From Pseudomonas sp. SID14000 (GTDB taxonomy: Bacteria > Pseudomonadota > Gammaproteobacteria > Pseudomonadales > Pseudomonadaceae): 64,000 nucleotides of DNA. The stretch spans positions 124,001 through 188,000 of the forward strand of contig NZ_NFZQ01000002.1 in the NCBI RefSeq assembly GCF_002165135.1, given 5' to 3'. The notes under the pieces were generated by a model. That model saw only the letters and a list, made by a program, of their open reading frames with translations, made no database searches and was not told the origin of the DNA. Positions 1 to 9,521 of this stretch are shown one piece after another (the first letter of the stretch is position 1; each line of letters begins with the position of its first letter). Position numbers and translations under genes: made by a program.

Positions 1-541
1 GGATCAGTACCTGGGCATGTTGCGGGTCCCATTGCAGGGTGCGTGTAAGGCCCGGGTGCTCGAAAGTGGCCAGGGCCTTGTCCAGCCGCGCGCAGAGCCC
101 GCCGAGTTCGGCCATCAGGCGCGGTTCCATGTGCTTGAGGCGGGTCAGGGGCTGGCCTTCGATGTAGTCGAGCAGGCGCATGCGCAGTGGTTGCCCGTCT
201 ATTTCCAACGCCAGCAGCATCTGGCCATCGCTGGCCGGGCGCACGGCGGGCACTGGCAAGCCCTGTTCGCGCAGGTAGGCCAGGGCGGCGTGCTGGGCTT
301 CGAGTTCCAGCTGGGCATAGCTGCCGTGGCAGGCCTTGAGCACGAAGCGGCCTTGTTGTGCGTCTACGCGGAAGTTCAGGTCCTGCTGGCTGCCCATTGC
401 AGAGAGGTTGCCGGCAATGCCGTAGTGCGCTTGCAGCACGGCATGTGCCTGGGCTTCGCTGAGCACAGGGCTGGGCAGGCCGGAGCGCTGGATCAGCGTG
501 GCCAGGGCAGGGGAGGCGGGCTGGTGTTGTGGGCTGGACAT
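1..541 (-). CDS. Phosphotransferase-domain protein, N-terminal part (gene runs off the left edge)
   Basis: About 180 codons are readable from ATG 541 to the window edge. The protein begins MSSPQHQPASPALATLIQRS and contains QQDLNFRV followed by GRFVLKACH, which resembles the nucleotide-binding start of the APH/homoserine kinase-like fold, then a region like LRMRLLDYIEGQPL. In Pseudomonas this domain commonly forms the front of a long protein that ends in a class III aminotransferase, but nothing past residue 180 is visible, so that extension is inference. No usable start lies farther upstream. The 238 bases between it and the next gene show nothing I recognise. Confidence 0.7.
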   Translation of the reverse strand, partial: MSSPQHQPASPALATLIQRSGLPSPVLSEAQAHAVLQAHYGIAGNLSAMGSQQDLNFRVDAQQGRFVLKACHGSYAQLELEAQHAALAYLREQGLPVPAVRPASDGQMLLALEIDGQPLRMRLLDYIEGQPLTRLKHMEPRLMAELGGLCARLDKALATFEHPGLTRTLQWDPQHAQVLI

Positions 542-779
542 GGGGCTCTACCGTTGCTGCTGGGGTTGACGGTGGAGAATTTATGCCCGATCTGGCTGAT
601 GATGGAAGACGATTGTTGTCAGGAAATTTGATGATGGCTTTCGAGCCGATCTGCCGCGGCGGCCGAGTATTCGAAGTCTGTGGGGCGTGAAGTGCGTGTC
701 GAAGAGATACAGCCGGTTGCCAACGAACTGCTGGCCGCTAACCTGATCATGCGTCGGGGGCAATGGCCTGTGATGCCAA

Positions 780-1043
780 TCAGCGCATCATGCCCAGCTC
801 GGCGTCATCCATGAGGGCCTTGGCCATCGCACTCAGGTAGTGGGCAGCCCAGATCATCATCGGTTTTTCATCCATCAGGCCGATGATGGTCAGTTCGCGG
901 CCATAGCCCATCAGCTCTGAAGATTGCTCGCGGGCGTCGCGGCAGGGGATGCCGGGCTCGATGCGGAACAGTGGGTGGGTGCCGTTTTCGCCTTGGTAGA
1001 ACGTGGTTTTACCGACAGTGAATTGCGTGTCTTCTGTGGTCAT
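780..1043 (-). CDS. DUF3077 family small protein (copy 1)
   Basis: An 87-residue protein starting MTTEDTQFTVGKTTFYQG, with the conserved core around FRIEPGIPCRDA and a helical tail AAHYLSAMAKALMDDAELG. It differs from the copy at 39151-39414 at only four residues. DUF3077 has no assigned function; members are short soluble proteins common in Pseudomonas, often in several copies per genome. It lies downstream of the DUF6124-like gene (1200-1443), separated by a REP pair, in the same order as at the second locus. There is no signal peptide or membrane segment. Family call is firm; function unknown. Confidence 0.85.
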   Translation of the reverse strand: MTTEDTQFTVGKTTFYQGENGTHPLFRIEPGIPCRDAREQSSELMGYGRELTIIGLMDEKPMMIWAAHYLSAMAKALMDDAELGMMR

Positions 1044-1074
1044 TTTTGAATCCCTTGAAAATTCTCGACTGCCC

Positions 1075-1180
1075 GGACGGGCCCTTTCGCGGGTGAACCC
1101 GCTCCCACAGGTACTGCATCTACCTCAAGGCCTGTGGAGATCGTGTGGGAGCGGGTTTACCCGCGAAGAGGCCGGCCCAG
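1075..1180. repeat. REP pair (inverted) between DUF6124-like and DUF3077 genes
   Basis: Two putida-type REP sequences face each other: roughly 1080-1111 and 1144-1178, each holding the TTCGCGGG...CCCGCTCCCACA palindrome. The same pair, at the same place in the gene order, is found at 39019-39119 in the second cassette. Confidence 0.85.
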
Positions 1181-1199
1181 ACAACGCAACACTAAAGCC

Positions 1200-1443
1200 T
1201 CAGTGCAAAGTCCGAGGCTCAGCGGGTATCTGCAGCTGAACCAGTGCCGACTCCAGCAAAATCCGAAGCGCCTCCAGCTCATGCATCGAGGTCATCATCA
1301 GGATCGAAGCCGGCGATTTGGGCTGCAGTAGCAAGGCCTTATGCACCACGGTGGCCGCGCATAGCGCGTAGTCGGTGGCCTGGATCAGGGTGTCTTCGAG
1401 GGAATGGGGGGGGTTGGGGTGGATCGGGGACAATCTTCAGCAT
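1200..1443 (-). pseudogene. DUF6124-like small gene, apparently frameshifted in a C8 tract
   Basis: Comparison with 38859-39005 shows an ancestral ATG at 1443 (codons M L K I V P D), but a run of eight C (read as G at 1406-1413) carries one extra base and moves the reading frame. An alternative TTG at 1433 gives an open 77-residue frame, HPNPPHSLEDTLIQATDYAL and onward, ending at 1200. The NPP start followed by a helical alanine/leucine-rich body resembles DUF6124 proteins, which are uncharacterised and abundant in Pseudomonas. Either the TTG is used, or the gene is broken, or the tract slips. Family assignment is moderate. Confidence 0.55.
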
Positions 1444-1815
1444 CGTGATTAACCATTGGCTGTGCGGCCACCTGTCTGCTGTCAAACAGTCGGGTGGCAG
1501 CTGTACGTGGGTTGACAGACCGGCGGTAAATCACGCAAAAGTTCCGGCGCACGCAAGCGTGCCCACACGCACAGCCACCATGAAGCGGAGACTGCCTGCG
1601 TGAATTAACCGTCACAGCCTGTCAAAGCTGTATCGCTGATCTTCAGCGACCAACCGAGACTAGAGCCCAGAGAGCAGCCGCAACGGAAAACACGCGGCAG
1701 GAGTATGTTTGGGAAATGGCCTACATGGAAGGGGTTAAATCCGACATGTCAGGTGTTCTGCGCCCGATTGCGTCAGGGCAGCGAGGTGCCTGCCTTGGTT
1801 TTTGCGGTGTTGCGT
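1444..1815 (-). promoter_or_regulatory. Structured conserved upstream region of the DUF6124/DUF3077 cassette (copy 1)
   Basis: No convincing gene lies here. The stretch is shared, in inverse orientation, with 38485-38858. It holds three conserved palindromes: arms CTGTCAA 1479-1485 and TTGACAG 1512-1518 (26-base gap, same gap in the other copy); GCACG-loop-CGTGC at 1549-1562; and TCGCTGA/TCAGCGA at 1633-1649. The part at 1700-1815 is nearly identical in both copies. Read toward the gene this could be a structured 5' leader or an operator array; which of these is inference. Confidence 0.6.
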
Positions 1816-2131
1816 AGATCGAGCGCCGCCCGCGCGGCGCTTCGCGGGACAAGCCCGCTCCCACATTTGTTGCAACGTGCCGAACCTGTCAGGCCATGGT
1901 GGCCAACTTTGGTGGGCTGCCTGGATTTCTGAGTTGGCACTGCTGCCGCCCCACTTACCTCAAGCCTTGCACCAAGGCTAACAACGCCTCTTTCACAGGC
2001 ATGGCCACGTTGCAACAAATGTGGGAGCGGGCTTGTCCCGCGAAGCGCCGCGCGGGCGGCGCTCGGTCTCACAGGCGCAGAAAGTGTCAAGGCGAACACC
2101 CGCGAAGCGCCGCGCGGGCGGCGCTCGATCT
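1816..2131. repeat. REP-bounded element E1 with an extra half-REP
   Basis: Left arm about 1816-1881 and right arm about 2003-2070 are inverted copies of a long REP (GCGCCGC...GCGGCGC stem, then CCCGCTCCCACA), extended by a matched tail CATTTGTTGCAACGTG. A core of about 120 bases sits between them and contains CACCAAGGCT. A further truncated arm lies at about 2100-2131. Related elements are at 14277-14527 and 38231-38484. Confidence 0.75.
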
Positions 2132-2148
2132 TGAGGACTCTACAAAAC

Positions 2149-3762
2149 TTAAGGCGAACCTGCCTCAACTTCCAAGAACGCCGCCTCCAGCAACTGCCGG
2201 GTATACGGATGCTGCGGTGCATGGAAGATCGCCTGCGCATCCCCTTGCTCCACCACATGCCCGTGCTTGATCACCATCAACTGGTGGCTCAACGCCTTGA
2301 CCACCGCCAGGTCATGGCTGATGAACAGGTAGGTCAGGTTGTACTTCTGCTGCAGATTGCGCAGCAGTTCCACCACCTGCCGCTGTACCGTGCGGTCCAG
2401 CGCTGACGTAGGCTCATCCAGCAGGATCAGCGCCGGCTTCAACACCAACGCCCGGGCAATGGCAATGCGCTGGCGCTGCCCACCGGAAAACTCATGCGGA
2501 TAGCGATGCCGTGTGCGTGGGTCCAGCCCCACTTCCTCCAGGGCCGCAATAATTGCAGCTTCCTGTTCCTGCGCCGTGCCGATGCGGTGAATGCGCAACC
2601 CTTCACCGACGATGTCCTCCACGCACATGCGCGGGCTCAGGCTGCCGAACGGGTCCTGGAACACTACCTGCATCTCGCGCCGCAACGGGCGCACGGCCTT
2701 CTGGTTCAGCCCTTCCAGGTTCTGCCCATGAAAGCGAATGCCGCCCTGGCTGGAGATCAGCCGCAAGATCGCCAGGCCCAAAGTCGACTTGCCCGATCCG
2801 GACTCGCCGACAATCCCCAGCGTCTGCCCTTGCGGCAAGCTGAAGTTGATCCCGTCTACCGCCTTCACATGGTCGACCGTGCGCCGCAGCAAGCCCTTCT
2901 TGATCGGGAACCACACCTTCAGGTCATTCACCTCCAGCAACGGCGCGCCCACCGGGTTGTGCGCCGGCAGCCCGCTGGGCTCGGCATTGATCAGCATCTG
3001 CGTGTAGTGGTGCTGCGGTGCGCTGAACAGCCTGGCGCATTCGGCCTGCTCGACAATCTGTCCGCGCTGCATCACGCACACGCGGTGGGCGATGCGCCGC
3101 ACCAGGTTCAGGTCATGGCTGATCAGCAGCAGGGCCATGCCCAAACGCGCCTGCAGTTCCTTGAGCAGGTCGAGAATCTTCAACTGCACGGTCACATCCA
3201 GCGCCGTGGTCGGCTCATCCGCAATCAGTAGCTCCGGCTCGTTGGCCAGTGCCATGGCGATCATCACCCGCTGGCGCTGCCCGCCGGAAAGTTCGTGGGG
3301 CAGGGCCTTCAGGCGCTTGCGTGGCTCGGGAATGCCGACCATCTCCAGCAGTTCCAGGGTGCGCGCGGTTGCTTCCTTGCCGGTCAGGCCTTTGTGCAGC
3401 AGGAGGATTTCGTTGATCTGCTTTTCGATGCAGTGCAGCGGGTTCAGCGAGGTCATCGGTTCCTGGAAGATCATTGCAATGCGGTTACCGCGAATGCGCT
3501 GCATGGTCTTCTCGTTCTGCTGCAGCAGGTCCTTGTCCTCGTAGCGGATGCTGCCGCTGGGGTGGCGCGCCAAGGGGTAGGGCAGCAGGCGCAGGAGCGA
3601 GTGCGCGGTGACCGATTTGCCCGAGCCACTCTCGCCCACCAGTGCCAGCGTCTCACCCTTGCGGATGTCGAAGCTGATGCCGTCCACCACGCGGTGGGCC
3701 TGGTCACCGGTGACGAACTCCACCGCCAGGTCCCGCACTTCGATCAGGTTCTGTTCACTCAT
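2149..3762 (-). CDS. yejF: Peptide ABC transporter, double ATPase subunit (YejF type)
   Basis: Cytoplasmic ATPase of 537 residues with two complete nucleotide-binding domains in one chain. The first has GESGSGKSV near residue 46 and LSGGQRQRVMIAMAL; the second has GESGSGKSTLGLAIL near residue 320 and FSGGQRQRIAIARAL. This tandem layout is that of YejF, which drives import of peptides and peptide-like compounds. Start: ATG 3762 (MSEQNLIEVRDL) sits one base after the yejE stop; an upstream in-frame start at 3786 would overlap yejE. It is the last gene of the operon. Confidence 0.93.
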   Translation of the reverse strand: MSEQNLIEVRDLAVEFVTGDQAHRVVDGISFDIRKGETLALVGESGSGKSVTAHSLLRLLPYPLARHPSGSIRYEDKDLLQQNEKTMQRIRGNRIAMIFQEPMTSLNPLHCIEKQINEILLLHKGLTGKEATARTLELLEMVGIPEPRKRLKALPHELSGGQRQRVMIAMALANEPELLIADEPTTALDVTVQLKILDLLKELQARLGMALLLISHDLNLVRRIAHRVCVMQRGQIVEQAECARLFSAPQHHYTQMLINAEPSGLPAHNPVGAPLLEVNDLKVWFPIKKGLLRRTVDHVKAVDGINFSLPQGQTLGIVGESGSGKSTLGLAILRLISSQGGIRFHGQNLEGLNQKAVRPLRREMQVVFQDPFGSLSPRMCVEDIVGEGLRIHRIGTAQEQEAAIIAALEEVGLDPRTRHRYPHEFSGGQRQRIAIARALVLKPALILLDEPTSALDRTVQRQVVELLRNLQQKYNLTYLFISHDLAVVKALSHQLMVIKHGHVVEQGDAQAIFHAPQHPYTRQLLEAAFLEVEAGSP

Positions 3763-3763
3763 G

Positions 3764-4783
3764 TCACTTCCTCGGGTCGAAGGCATCGCGGGCGGATTCG
3801 CCGATGAACACCAGCAGGCTCAGCATCAGCGCCAGCACGGCGAAGGCGCTGATGCCCAGCCATGGGGCCTGCAGGTTGGACTTGCCCTGGGCCACCAGTT
3901 CGCCCAGCGACGGTGCGCCAGGCGGCAGGCCGAAGCCGAGGAAGTCCAGGGCGGTGAGGGTGCCGATGGCACCGGTGAGAATGAACGGCATGAAGGTCAT
4001 GGTCGAGATCATGGCGTTGGGCAGGATGTGCCGGTACATGATCGCGCCGTTGCGCATCCCTAACGCGCGGGCAGCGCGCACGTATTCCAGGTTGCGCCCG
4101 CGCAGGAACTCGGCGCGCACCACGTCCACCAGGCTCATCCACGAGAACAGCAGCATGATGCCCAGCAGCCACCAGAAGTTGGGCTGCACGAAGCTGGCGA
4201 GGATGATCAGCAGGTACAGCACCGGCAGGCCCGACCAGACTTCCAGAAAGCGCTGCCCGGCCAGGTCGACCCAGCCGCCATAGAAGCCCTGGAGGGCGCC
4301 GGCGATCACGCCGACGATGGAGCTGAGCACGGTCAGCGTCAGGGCGAACAGCACCGAAATGCGGAAACCGTAGATCACCCGCGCCAGCACGTCGCGGCCC
4401 TGGTCGTCGGTACCCAGCCAGTTGTCCGCCGACGGTGGGGCCGGGGCGGGTACCCGCAGGTCATAGTTGATGCTCTGGTAGCTGAACGGGATCGGTGCCC
4501 ACAGCACGAAGCTGTCTTTCTTCTCCAGCAGTTCGCGGATGTACGGGCTCTTGTAGTTGGCTTCCAGCGGGAATTCGCCGCCGAAGGTGGTTTCCGGGTA
4601 GCGCTTGAATGCCGGGAAGTACCATTCGCCGTCGTAGCGCACGGCAATCGGCTTGTCGTTGGCGATCAGCTCGGCGCCCAGGCTCAGGCCGAACAGGATC
4701 AGGAACAGCCACAGCGACCACCAGCCACGGCGGTTGGCCTTGAAGCGCTCGAAGCGCCGGCGGTTGAGGGGGGACAAGGCCAT
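3764..4783 (-). CDS. yejE: Peptide ABC transporter permease (YejE type)
   Basis: Inner-membrane permease of 339 residues, starting MALSPLNRRRFERFKANRRG. It has a positively charged cytoplasmic start, one early membrane helix, a long periplasmic loop (about residues 50-130), then DDQGRDVLARVIYGFRIS and a cluster of five helices. The permease EAA-type loop is seen at YVRAARALGMRNGAIMYRHI. This is the DppC/OppC/YejE arrangement. One base separates it from yejB and one from yejF, so translation is probably coupled. Confidence 0.93.
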   Translation of the reverse strand: MALSPLNRRRFERFKANRRGWWSLWLFLILFGLSLGAELIANDKPIAVRYDGEWYFPAFKRYPETTFGGEFPLEANYKSPYIRELLEKKDSFVLWAPIPFSYQSINYDLRVPAPAPPSADNWLGTDDQGRDVLARVIYGFRISVLFALTLTVLSSIVGVIAGALQGFYGGWVDLAGQRFLEVWSGLPVLYLLIILASFVQPNFWWLLGIMLLFSWMSLVDVVRAEFLRGRNLEYVRAARALGMRNGAIMYRHILPNAMISTMTFMPFILTGAIGTLTALDFLGFGLPPGAPSLGELVAQGKSNLQAPWLGISAFAVLALMLSLLVFIGESARDAFDPRK

Positions 4784-4784
4784 G

Positions 4785-5858
4785 TCAGTGCTCCCGGCTG
4801 GCGAAGTCGATACGTGGATCGACCAGGGTGTAGGTCAGGTCGCCGATCAGTTTCACCACCAGCCCCAGCAGGGTGAAGATGAACAGGGTGCCGAAGACCA
4901 CCGGGTAATCGCGGTTGATGGCTGCCTCGAAGCTCATCAGGCCGAGGCCGTCGAGGCTGAAGATCACCTCGATCAGCAAGGAGCCTGTGAAGAAGATGCC
5001 GATGAACGCCGAAGGGAAACCGGCAATCACCAGCAGCATGGCGTTGCGGAATACATGGCCGTACAGCACCCGTGGTCGGCTCAGGCCCTTGGCCTTGGCG
5101 GTGACCACGTATTGCTTGTTTATCTCGTCGAGGAAGCTGTTCTTGGTCAGCAAGGTCATGGTGGCGAAGTTGCCGATGACCAGCGCGGTGATCGGCAGCA
5201 CCAGGTGCCAGAAGTAGTCCAGCACCTTGCCGGTGGTGCTCAGCTCGTCGAAGTTGTTGGAGGTCAGGCCGCGCAGCGGGAACCAGTCGAAGTAGCTGCC
5301 GCCGGCGAACAGCACGATCAGCAGGATGGCGAACAGGAATGCCGGGATGGCGTAGCCGACGATGATCGCCGAACTGGTCCACACGTCGAAGTGGCTGCCG
5401 TGGCGCACGGCCTTGGCAATGCCCAGCGGGATCGACACCAGGTACATGATCAGCGTGCTCCACAGCCCCAGCGAGATCGACACCGGCATCTTCTCGATGA
5501 TCAGGTCGATGACCTTGGCATCGCGGAAGAAGCTGTCGCCGAAGTCCAGTTGGGCGTAGTTCTTGATCATGATCCACAGGCGCTCGGGCGGCGACTTGTC
5601 GAAGCCGTACATGCGCTCGATTTCGGCGATCAGCGCCGGGTCCAGGCCTTGGGCGCCGCGGTAGTTGGAGCCGGCCACGGACACTTCGGCGCCGCCACCG
5701 GCAATGCGGCTGGTGGCGCCTTCGAAACCTTCGAGCTTGGCGATCATCTGCTCGACCGGGCCGCCGGGGGCGGCCTGGACGATGATGAAGTTGATGATCA
5801 GGATGCCGAACAGGGTCGGGATGATCAGCAGCAGGCGGCGCAGGATGTAGGCGAGCAT
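4785..5858 (-). CDS. yejB: Peptide ABC transporter permease (YejB type)
   Basis: Inner-membrane permease of 357 residues starting [20 protein letters not shown], the usual DppB/YejB first helix. A long periplasmic segment (about 40-115) includes [13 protein letters not shown]. Later helices surround the coupling loop [20 protein letters not shown]. It pairs with YejE to form the channel. It begins one base after the stop of the binding-protein gene. Confidence 0.93.
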   Translation of the reverse strand: MLAYILRRLLLIIPTLFGILIINFIIVQAAPGGPVEQMIAKLEGFEGATSRIAGGGAEVSVAGSNYRGAQGLDPALIAEIERMYGFDKSPPERLWIMIKNYAQLDFGDSFFRDAKVIDLIIEKMPVSISLGLWSTLIMYLVSIPLGIAKAVRHGSHFDVWTSSAIIVGYAIPAFLFAILLIVLFAGGSYFDWFPLRGLTSNNFDELSTTGKVLDYFWHLVLPITALVIGNFATMTLLTKNSFLDEINKQYVVTAKAKGLSRPRVLYGHVFRNAMLLVIAGFPSAFIGIFFTGSLLIEVIFSLDGLGLMSFEAAINRDYPVVFGTLFIFTLLGLVVKLIGDLTYTLVDPRIDFASREH

Positions 5859-5859
5859 T

Positions 5860-7695
5860 TTATTCGGCCTCGTCCGCAGAGGCTGAGCTGACGGCCGGGG
5901 TCACGCCGGGCTTGATCCACCAGGTGTCGATGCCGATGTCGTACTTGGGCGAAACGTCCGGGTGGACAATGTGGTTCCAGTAGGCCACGCGCCAGGTTTT
6001 GATGTGCCAGTTGGGGATCACGTAGTAGCCCCACAGCAGCACGCGGTCGAGGGCCCGGCAGTGGTCGATCAGGCTCTGCCGCGAATCGGCGTTGATCAGC
6101 TGTTCCACCAGCTGGTCGATGGCCGGGTCGCGCAGGCCGATGAAGTTGCGGCTGCCGGGGTTGTCGGCGGCGGCACTGGACCAGAACTCGCGCTGCTCGT
6201 TGCCCGGCGAGTTGGACTGCGGGTAGCCGCCGACGATCATGTCGTAGTCGCGCGAGCGCAGGCGGGTGATGTACTGGGAAACGTCGACCCGGCGGATGTT
6301 CAGGTCGATGCCGAGGTCGGCGAGGTTGCGCTTGAACGGCAGCAGGATGCGTTCGAACTCGGTCTGTGCCAGCAGGAACTCGATGTTTACCGGTTTGCCC
6401 TGGGCGTCGACCATCTTGTCGTCGACGATCTTCCAGCCGGCTTCCTGCAGCAGCTTGTAGGCCTGGCGCTGCTGTTCACGGATCATGCCGCTGCCGTCAC
6501 TGACCGGGTTGTGGAAGGCTTCGCTGAATACCTGCTCGGGGACTTTGCCACGCAGCGGTTCGAGGATTTTCAGCTCGCTGGGGCTGGGCAGGCCGCGGGC
6601 GGCCATCTCCGAGTTTTCGAAGTAGCTGCCGGTACGGGTGTAGGCGCCGTTGAACAGCTGCTTGTTGGTCCACTCGTAGTCCAGCAGCAGGCTCAGTGCC
6701 TGGCGCACGCGCACGTCCTGGAACACCGGGCGGCGGATATTGAAGATGAAGCCCTGCATGCCGGTGGGGTTGCCGTTGGGCAACTCTTCCTTGATCAGGC
6801 GGCCGTCGCGTACGGCGGGTACGTTGTAGGCGGTGGCCCAGTTCTTCGCGCTGACTTCCAGCGCATAGTCGAACGCTCCGGCCTTGAGTGCTTCCAGGGC
6901 GACGGTGGTGTCGCGGTAGGAATCGAAGGTCATGACGTCGAAGTTGTAGAAGCCGCGGTTGATCGGCAGGTCCTTGGCCCAGTAGTCCTTGACCCGCTCG
7001 TAGCGCACCGAGCGCCCGGCCTTGACCTCGGCGACCTTGTACGGGCCGCTGCCCAGCGGGATCTCCAGGTTGCCGCGGTTGAAATCGCGGTTTTCGTACC
7101 AGTGCTTGGGCAATACCGGCAGCTGGCCGAGAATCAGCGGCAGCTCGCGGTTGTTCTTGTGCTTGAAGGTGAACAACACCTTCAGCGGGTCTTCGGCGAC
7201 CACTTCGGCGACGTCGGCGTAGTACTGGCGGTACAGCGGAGCGCCGTCCTTGATCAGGGTATTGAAGGTGAACACCACGTCGTCGGCGCGCATCGGGTGG
7301 CCGTCGTGGAAGCGTGCCTCGGGGCGCAGGTAGAAGCGCACCCAGCTGTTGTCCGGGGCCTTTTCGATCTTGCCGGCCACAAGGCCGTACTCGGTGAACG
7401 GCTCGTCCTGGCTCTGGCGCATCAGGGTGTCGTAGATGCTGCTGATGTTCTCGGCCGGAACGCCCTTGTTGATGAACGGGTTGAGGCTGTCGAAGCCGCC
7501 AAAGCTGGACTGGCGGAAGGTGCCGCCCTTGGGTGCGTCCGGGTTGACGTAGTCGAAGTGCTTGAAGTCGGCCGGGTATTTGGGCGGCTCGTCATACAGG
7601 GTGAGCGCGTGTTGCGGTGCGGCCAGGGCGGGAAGGCTCAGGCAGGCGAGCAACAGGCTGCCTGCCAGCCGGCGCAGTCGGTGCGTTGGCGTCAT
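5860..7695 (-). CDS. Peptide ABC transporter periplasmic binding protein 1 (YejA-like)
   Basis: An extracellular solute-binding protein, family 5, of 611 residues from ATG 7695. The signal peptide is [20 protein letters not shown] then LPALAAP with an AxA cleavage site. Mature motifs [34 protein letters not shown] and [11 protein letters not shown] are those of YejA/OppA relatives. The ATG overlaps the TGA of the upstream paralogue as ATGA, so the reading frame's 46 extra N-terminal codons are not used. It is closely related to the protein encoded by 7692-9521. Confidence 0.92.
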   Translation of the reverse strand: MTPTHRLRRLAGSLLLACLSLPALAAPQHALTLYDEPPKYPADFKHFDYVNPDAPKGGTFRQSSFGGFDSLNPFINKGVPAENISSIYDTLMRQSQDEPFTEYGLVAGKIEKAPDNSWVRFYLRPEARFHDGHPMRADDVVFTFNTLIKDGAPLYRQYYADVAEVVAEDPLKVLFTFKHKNNRELPLILGQLPVLPKHWYENRDFNRGNLEIPLGSGPYKVAEVKAGRSVRYERVKDYWAKDLPINRGFYNFDVMTFDSYRDTTVALEALKAGAFDYALEVSAKNWATAYNVPAVRDGRLIKEELPNGNPTGMQGFIFNIRRPVFQDVRVRQALSLLLDYEWTNKQLFNGAYTRTGSYFENSEMAARGLPSPSELKILEPLRGKVPEQVFSEAFHNPVSDGSGMIREQQRQAYKLLQEAGWKIVDDKMVDAQGKPVNIEFLLAQTEFERILLPFKRNLADLGIDLNIRRVDVSQYITRLRSRDYDMIVGGYPQSNSPGNEQREFWSSAAADNPGSRNFIGLRDPAIDQLVEQLINADSRQSLIDHCRALDRVLLWGYYVIPNWHIKTWRVAYWNHIVHPDVSPKYDIGIDTWWIKPGVTPAVSSASADEAE

Positions 7696-9521
7696 TGGGC
7701 TTTCTCCGAAGTCTTGATCCACCAGCTGTTCAGCCCAAGGGTGTAGGGCGGCGTAGTGACGAAGGCGAACCGGTTGCGGTAGGCCAGGCGATGATTGTCG
7801 AGGTACCAGTTGGGAATCATGTAGTACTGCCATGAGAGCACGCGGTCCAGGGCACGGGCGGCGGCGATCTGGTCATCACGAGTGCGAGCGGCGAGCAGGG
7901 TGTCGAGCAGATGGTCGACCACCGGGTCCTTGACCCCAGCATAGTTCTTGCTGCCCTTGGTCGTGGCCTGGCTGGAATGGAAGTACAGCCACTGTTCCAG
8001 GCCGGGACTCAGGGTCTGGTTCAGGGTCATCAGTATCATGTCGAAATCGAACTGGTCCAGGCGTTGTTTGTACTGGGCGCGGTCCACGGTGCGCAAGCGC
8101 GCATCGATGCCGATACTGGCCAGATTTTCGACATAAGGTTGCAGGATGCGTTCAAGGTTGGGGTTTACCAGCAGCAGCTCCATGCGCAGATGCTGCCCCT
8201 TGCTGTCGACCAGGCGCTGGCCGTTCAGCTTCCAGCCAGCCTCGGCGAGCAGGCCGAGGGCCTGGCGCAGGGTCTGGCGGCTGATGCCACGGCCATCGGT
8301 GTGGCTGACCTTGTAGGGCTCGCTGAACAGGCTGGCCGGCAACTGGTCACGGAACGGTGCCAGCAGCAGCCACTCCTTGCCGGTGGGCAGGCCAGTGGCG
8401 GCAAACTCGCTGTTGGGGTAGTAGCTGGTCGAGCGGCGGTAGGCGCCGCTGAACAGCGCGCGGTTGGTCCACTCGAAGTCGAGCATCAACCCCAGCGCCT
8501 GGCGTACCCGTGGGTCGCTGAAGGTGGCCCGGCGGCTGTTCATGAACAGGCCCTGGGTTTGCGTGGGGATGCGGTGGGGAATTTGCGCCTTGATTACCTC
8601 GCCCCGGCGCACGGCCGGGAAGTTGTAGCCGTTGGCCCAGTTCTTCGCCTGGTGCTCGATATAGATGTCGAACTCACCGGCCTTGAACGCCTCGAAGGCG
8701 ACCGTGGCGTCGCGGTAGAACTCGTATTCCACGCGGTCGAAGTTGTACTTGCCACGGTTCACCGCCAGGTCCTTGCCCCAGTAGTTCTTCACCCGTTCGA
8801 ATACCAGCCGGCGCCCAGGCTGGACCTGGGTAATGCGGTAGGGGCCGCTGCCCAGCGGGGGCTCGAAGGTGGTGGCCTTGAAGTCACGCTTTTGCCAGTA
8901 GTGCTTGGGCAGCACCGGCATTTCGCCCAGGCGCAGGATCAGTAGCGGGTTGCCGGCGCGCTTGAACACGAAGCGGATGCGCAGTGGGCCGAGGATGTCC
9001 ACCCGCTGCACTTCCTGCAGGTTGGTGCGGTAGATCGGGTGGCCGTCCTTGAGCAACGTGCGGTAGGAGAAGGCCACGTCTGCCGAGGTGATCGGCTTGC
9101 CGTCATGCCAGTGGGCTTCCGGGCGCAGGTTGAACACCACCCAGCTGCGGTCCTCGCTGTACTCCACCGAGCGAGCGATCAGGCCGTAACTGGAGGTCGG
9201 TTCGTCGCCGGACGGGTCGTACTGGCCGGTGCCGACCATCAGTGGCTCGTTCAGCTCGCTGATACCGTATTGCTGGAAGTTGGGCGTGGTAATCGGGCTC
9301 GACCCCTTGAAGGTATAGGGGTTGAGGGTGTCGAAGGTACCGAAAGCCATGGCCCGCAAGGTGCCGCCCTTGGGCGCTTGCGGGTTGACCCAGTCGAAAT
9401 GGGTGAATGTGGCTGGGTACTTGAGCGTGCCGAACTGCGCGTATCCGTGGCTTTCGCTCACCATCGCGGCTGCGGGAAAGCTCAAGGCCAGGCTGAGTGA
9501 CAGCAGGAGGGGACGTATCAA
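7692..9521 (-). CDS. Peptide ABC transporter periplasmic binding protein 2 (YejA-like)
   Basis: A 609-residue paralogue of the next gene, with signal peptide MIRPLLLSLSLALSFPAAAM. It shares FDWVNPQAPKGGTLRAMAF, HWHDGKPITSADVAFSYRTL and LGSGPYRITQV with its neighbour. It is the first gene of the five-gene transporter operon. Having two binding proteins for one channel suggests a wider ligand range; which peptides are bound cannot be read from sequence. Confidence 0.92.
   Translation of the reverse strand: MIRPLLLSLSLALSFPAAAMVSESHGYAQFGTLKYPATFTHFDWVNPQAPKGGTLRAMAFGTFDTLNPYTFKGSSPITTPNFQQYGISELNEPLMVGTGQYDPSGDEPTSSYGLIARSVEYSEDRSWVVFNLRPEAHWHDGKPITSADVAFSYRTLLKDGHPIYRTNLQEVQRVDILGPLRIRFVFKRAGNPLLILRLGEMPVLPKHYWQKRDFKATTFEPPLGSGPYRITQVQPGRRLVFERVKNYWGKDLAVNRGKYNFDRVEYEFYRDATVAFEAFKAGEFDIYIEHQAKNWANGYNFPAVRRGEVIKAQIPHRIPTQTQGLFMNSRRATFSDPRVRQALGLMLDFEWTNRALFSGAYRRSTSYYPNSEFAATGLPTGKEWLLLAPFRDQLPASLFSEPYKVSHTDGRGISRQTLRQALGLLAEAGWKLNGQRLVDSKGQHLRMELLLVNPNLERILQPYVENLASIGIDARLRTVDRAQYKQRLDQFDFDMILMTLNQTLSPGLEQWLYFHSSQATTKGSKNYAGVKDPVVDHLLDTLLAARTRDDQIAAARALDRVLSWQYYMIPNWYLDNHRLAYRNRFAFVTTPPYTLGLNSWWIKTSEKAQ

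Noticed and set aside
581-763. 60-codon frame upstream of the first partial gene
   Set aside because: No homology pattern or ribosome site; the stretch is probably promoter DNA for the gene at 1-541.
1773-2258. 160-codon frame through the REP element on the minus strand
   Set aside because: Translates REP arms (GTSPLPHLLQR, SAARAALRG), which recur in many false frames of this genome type.
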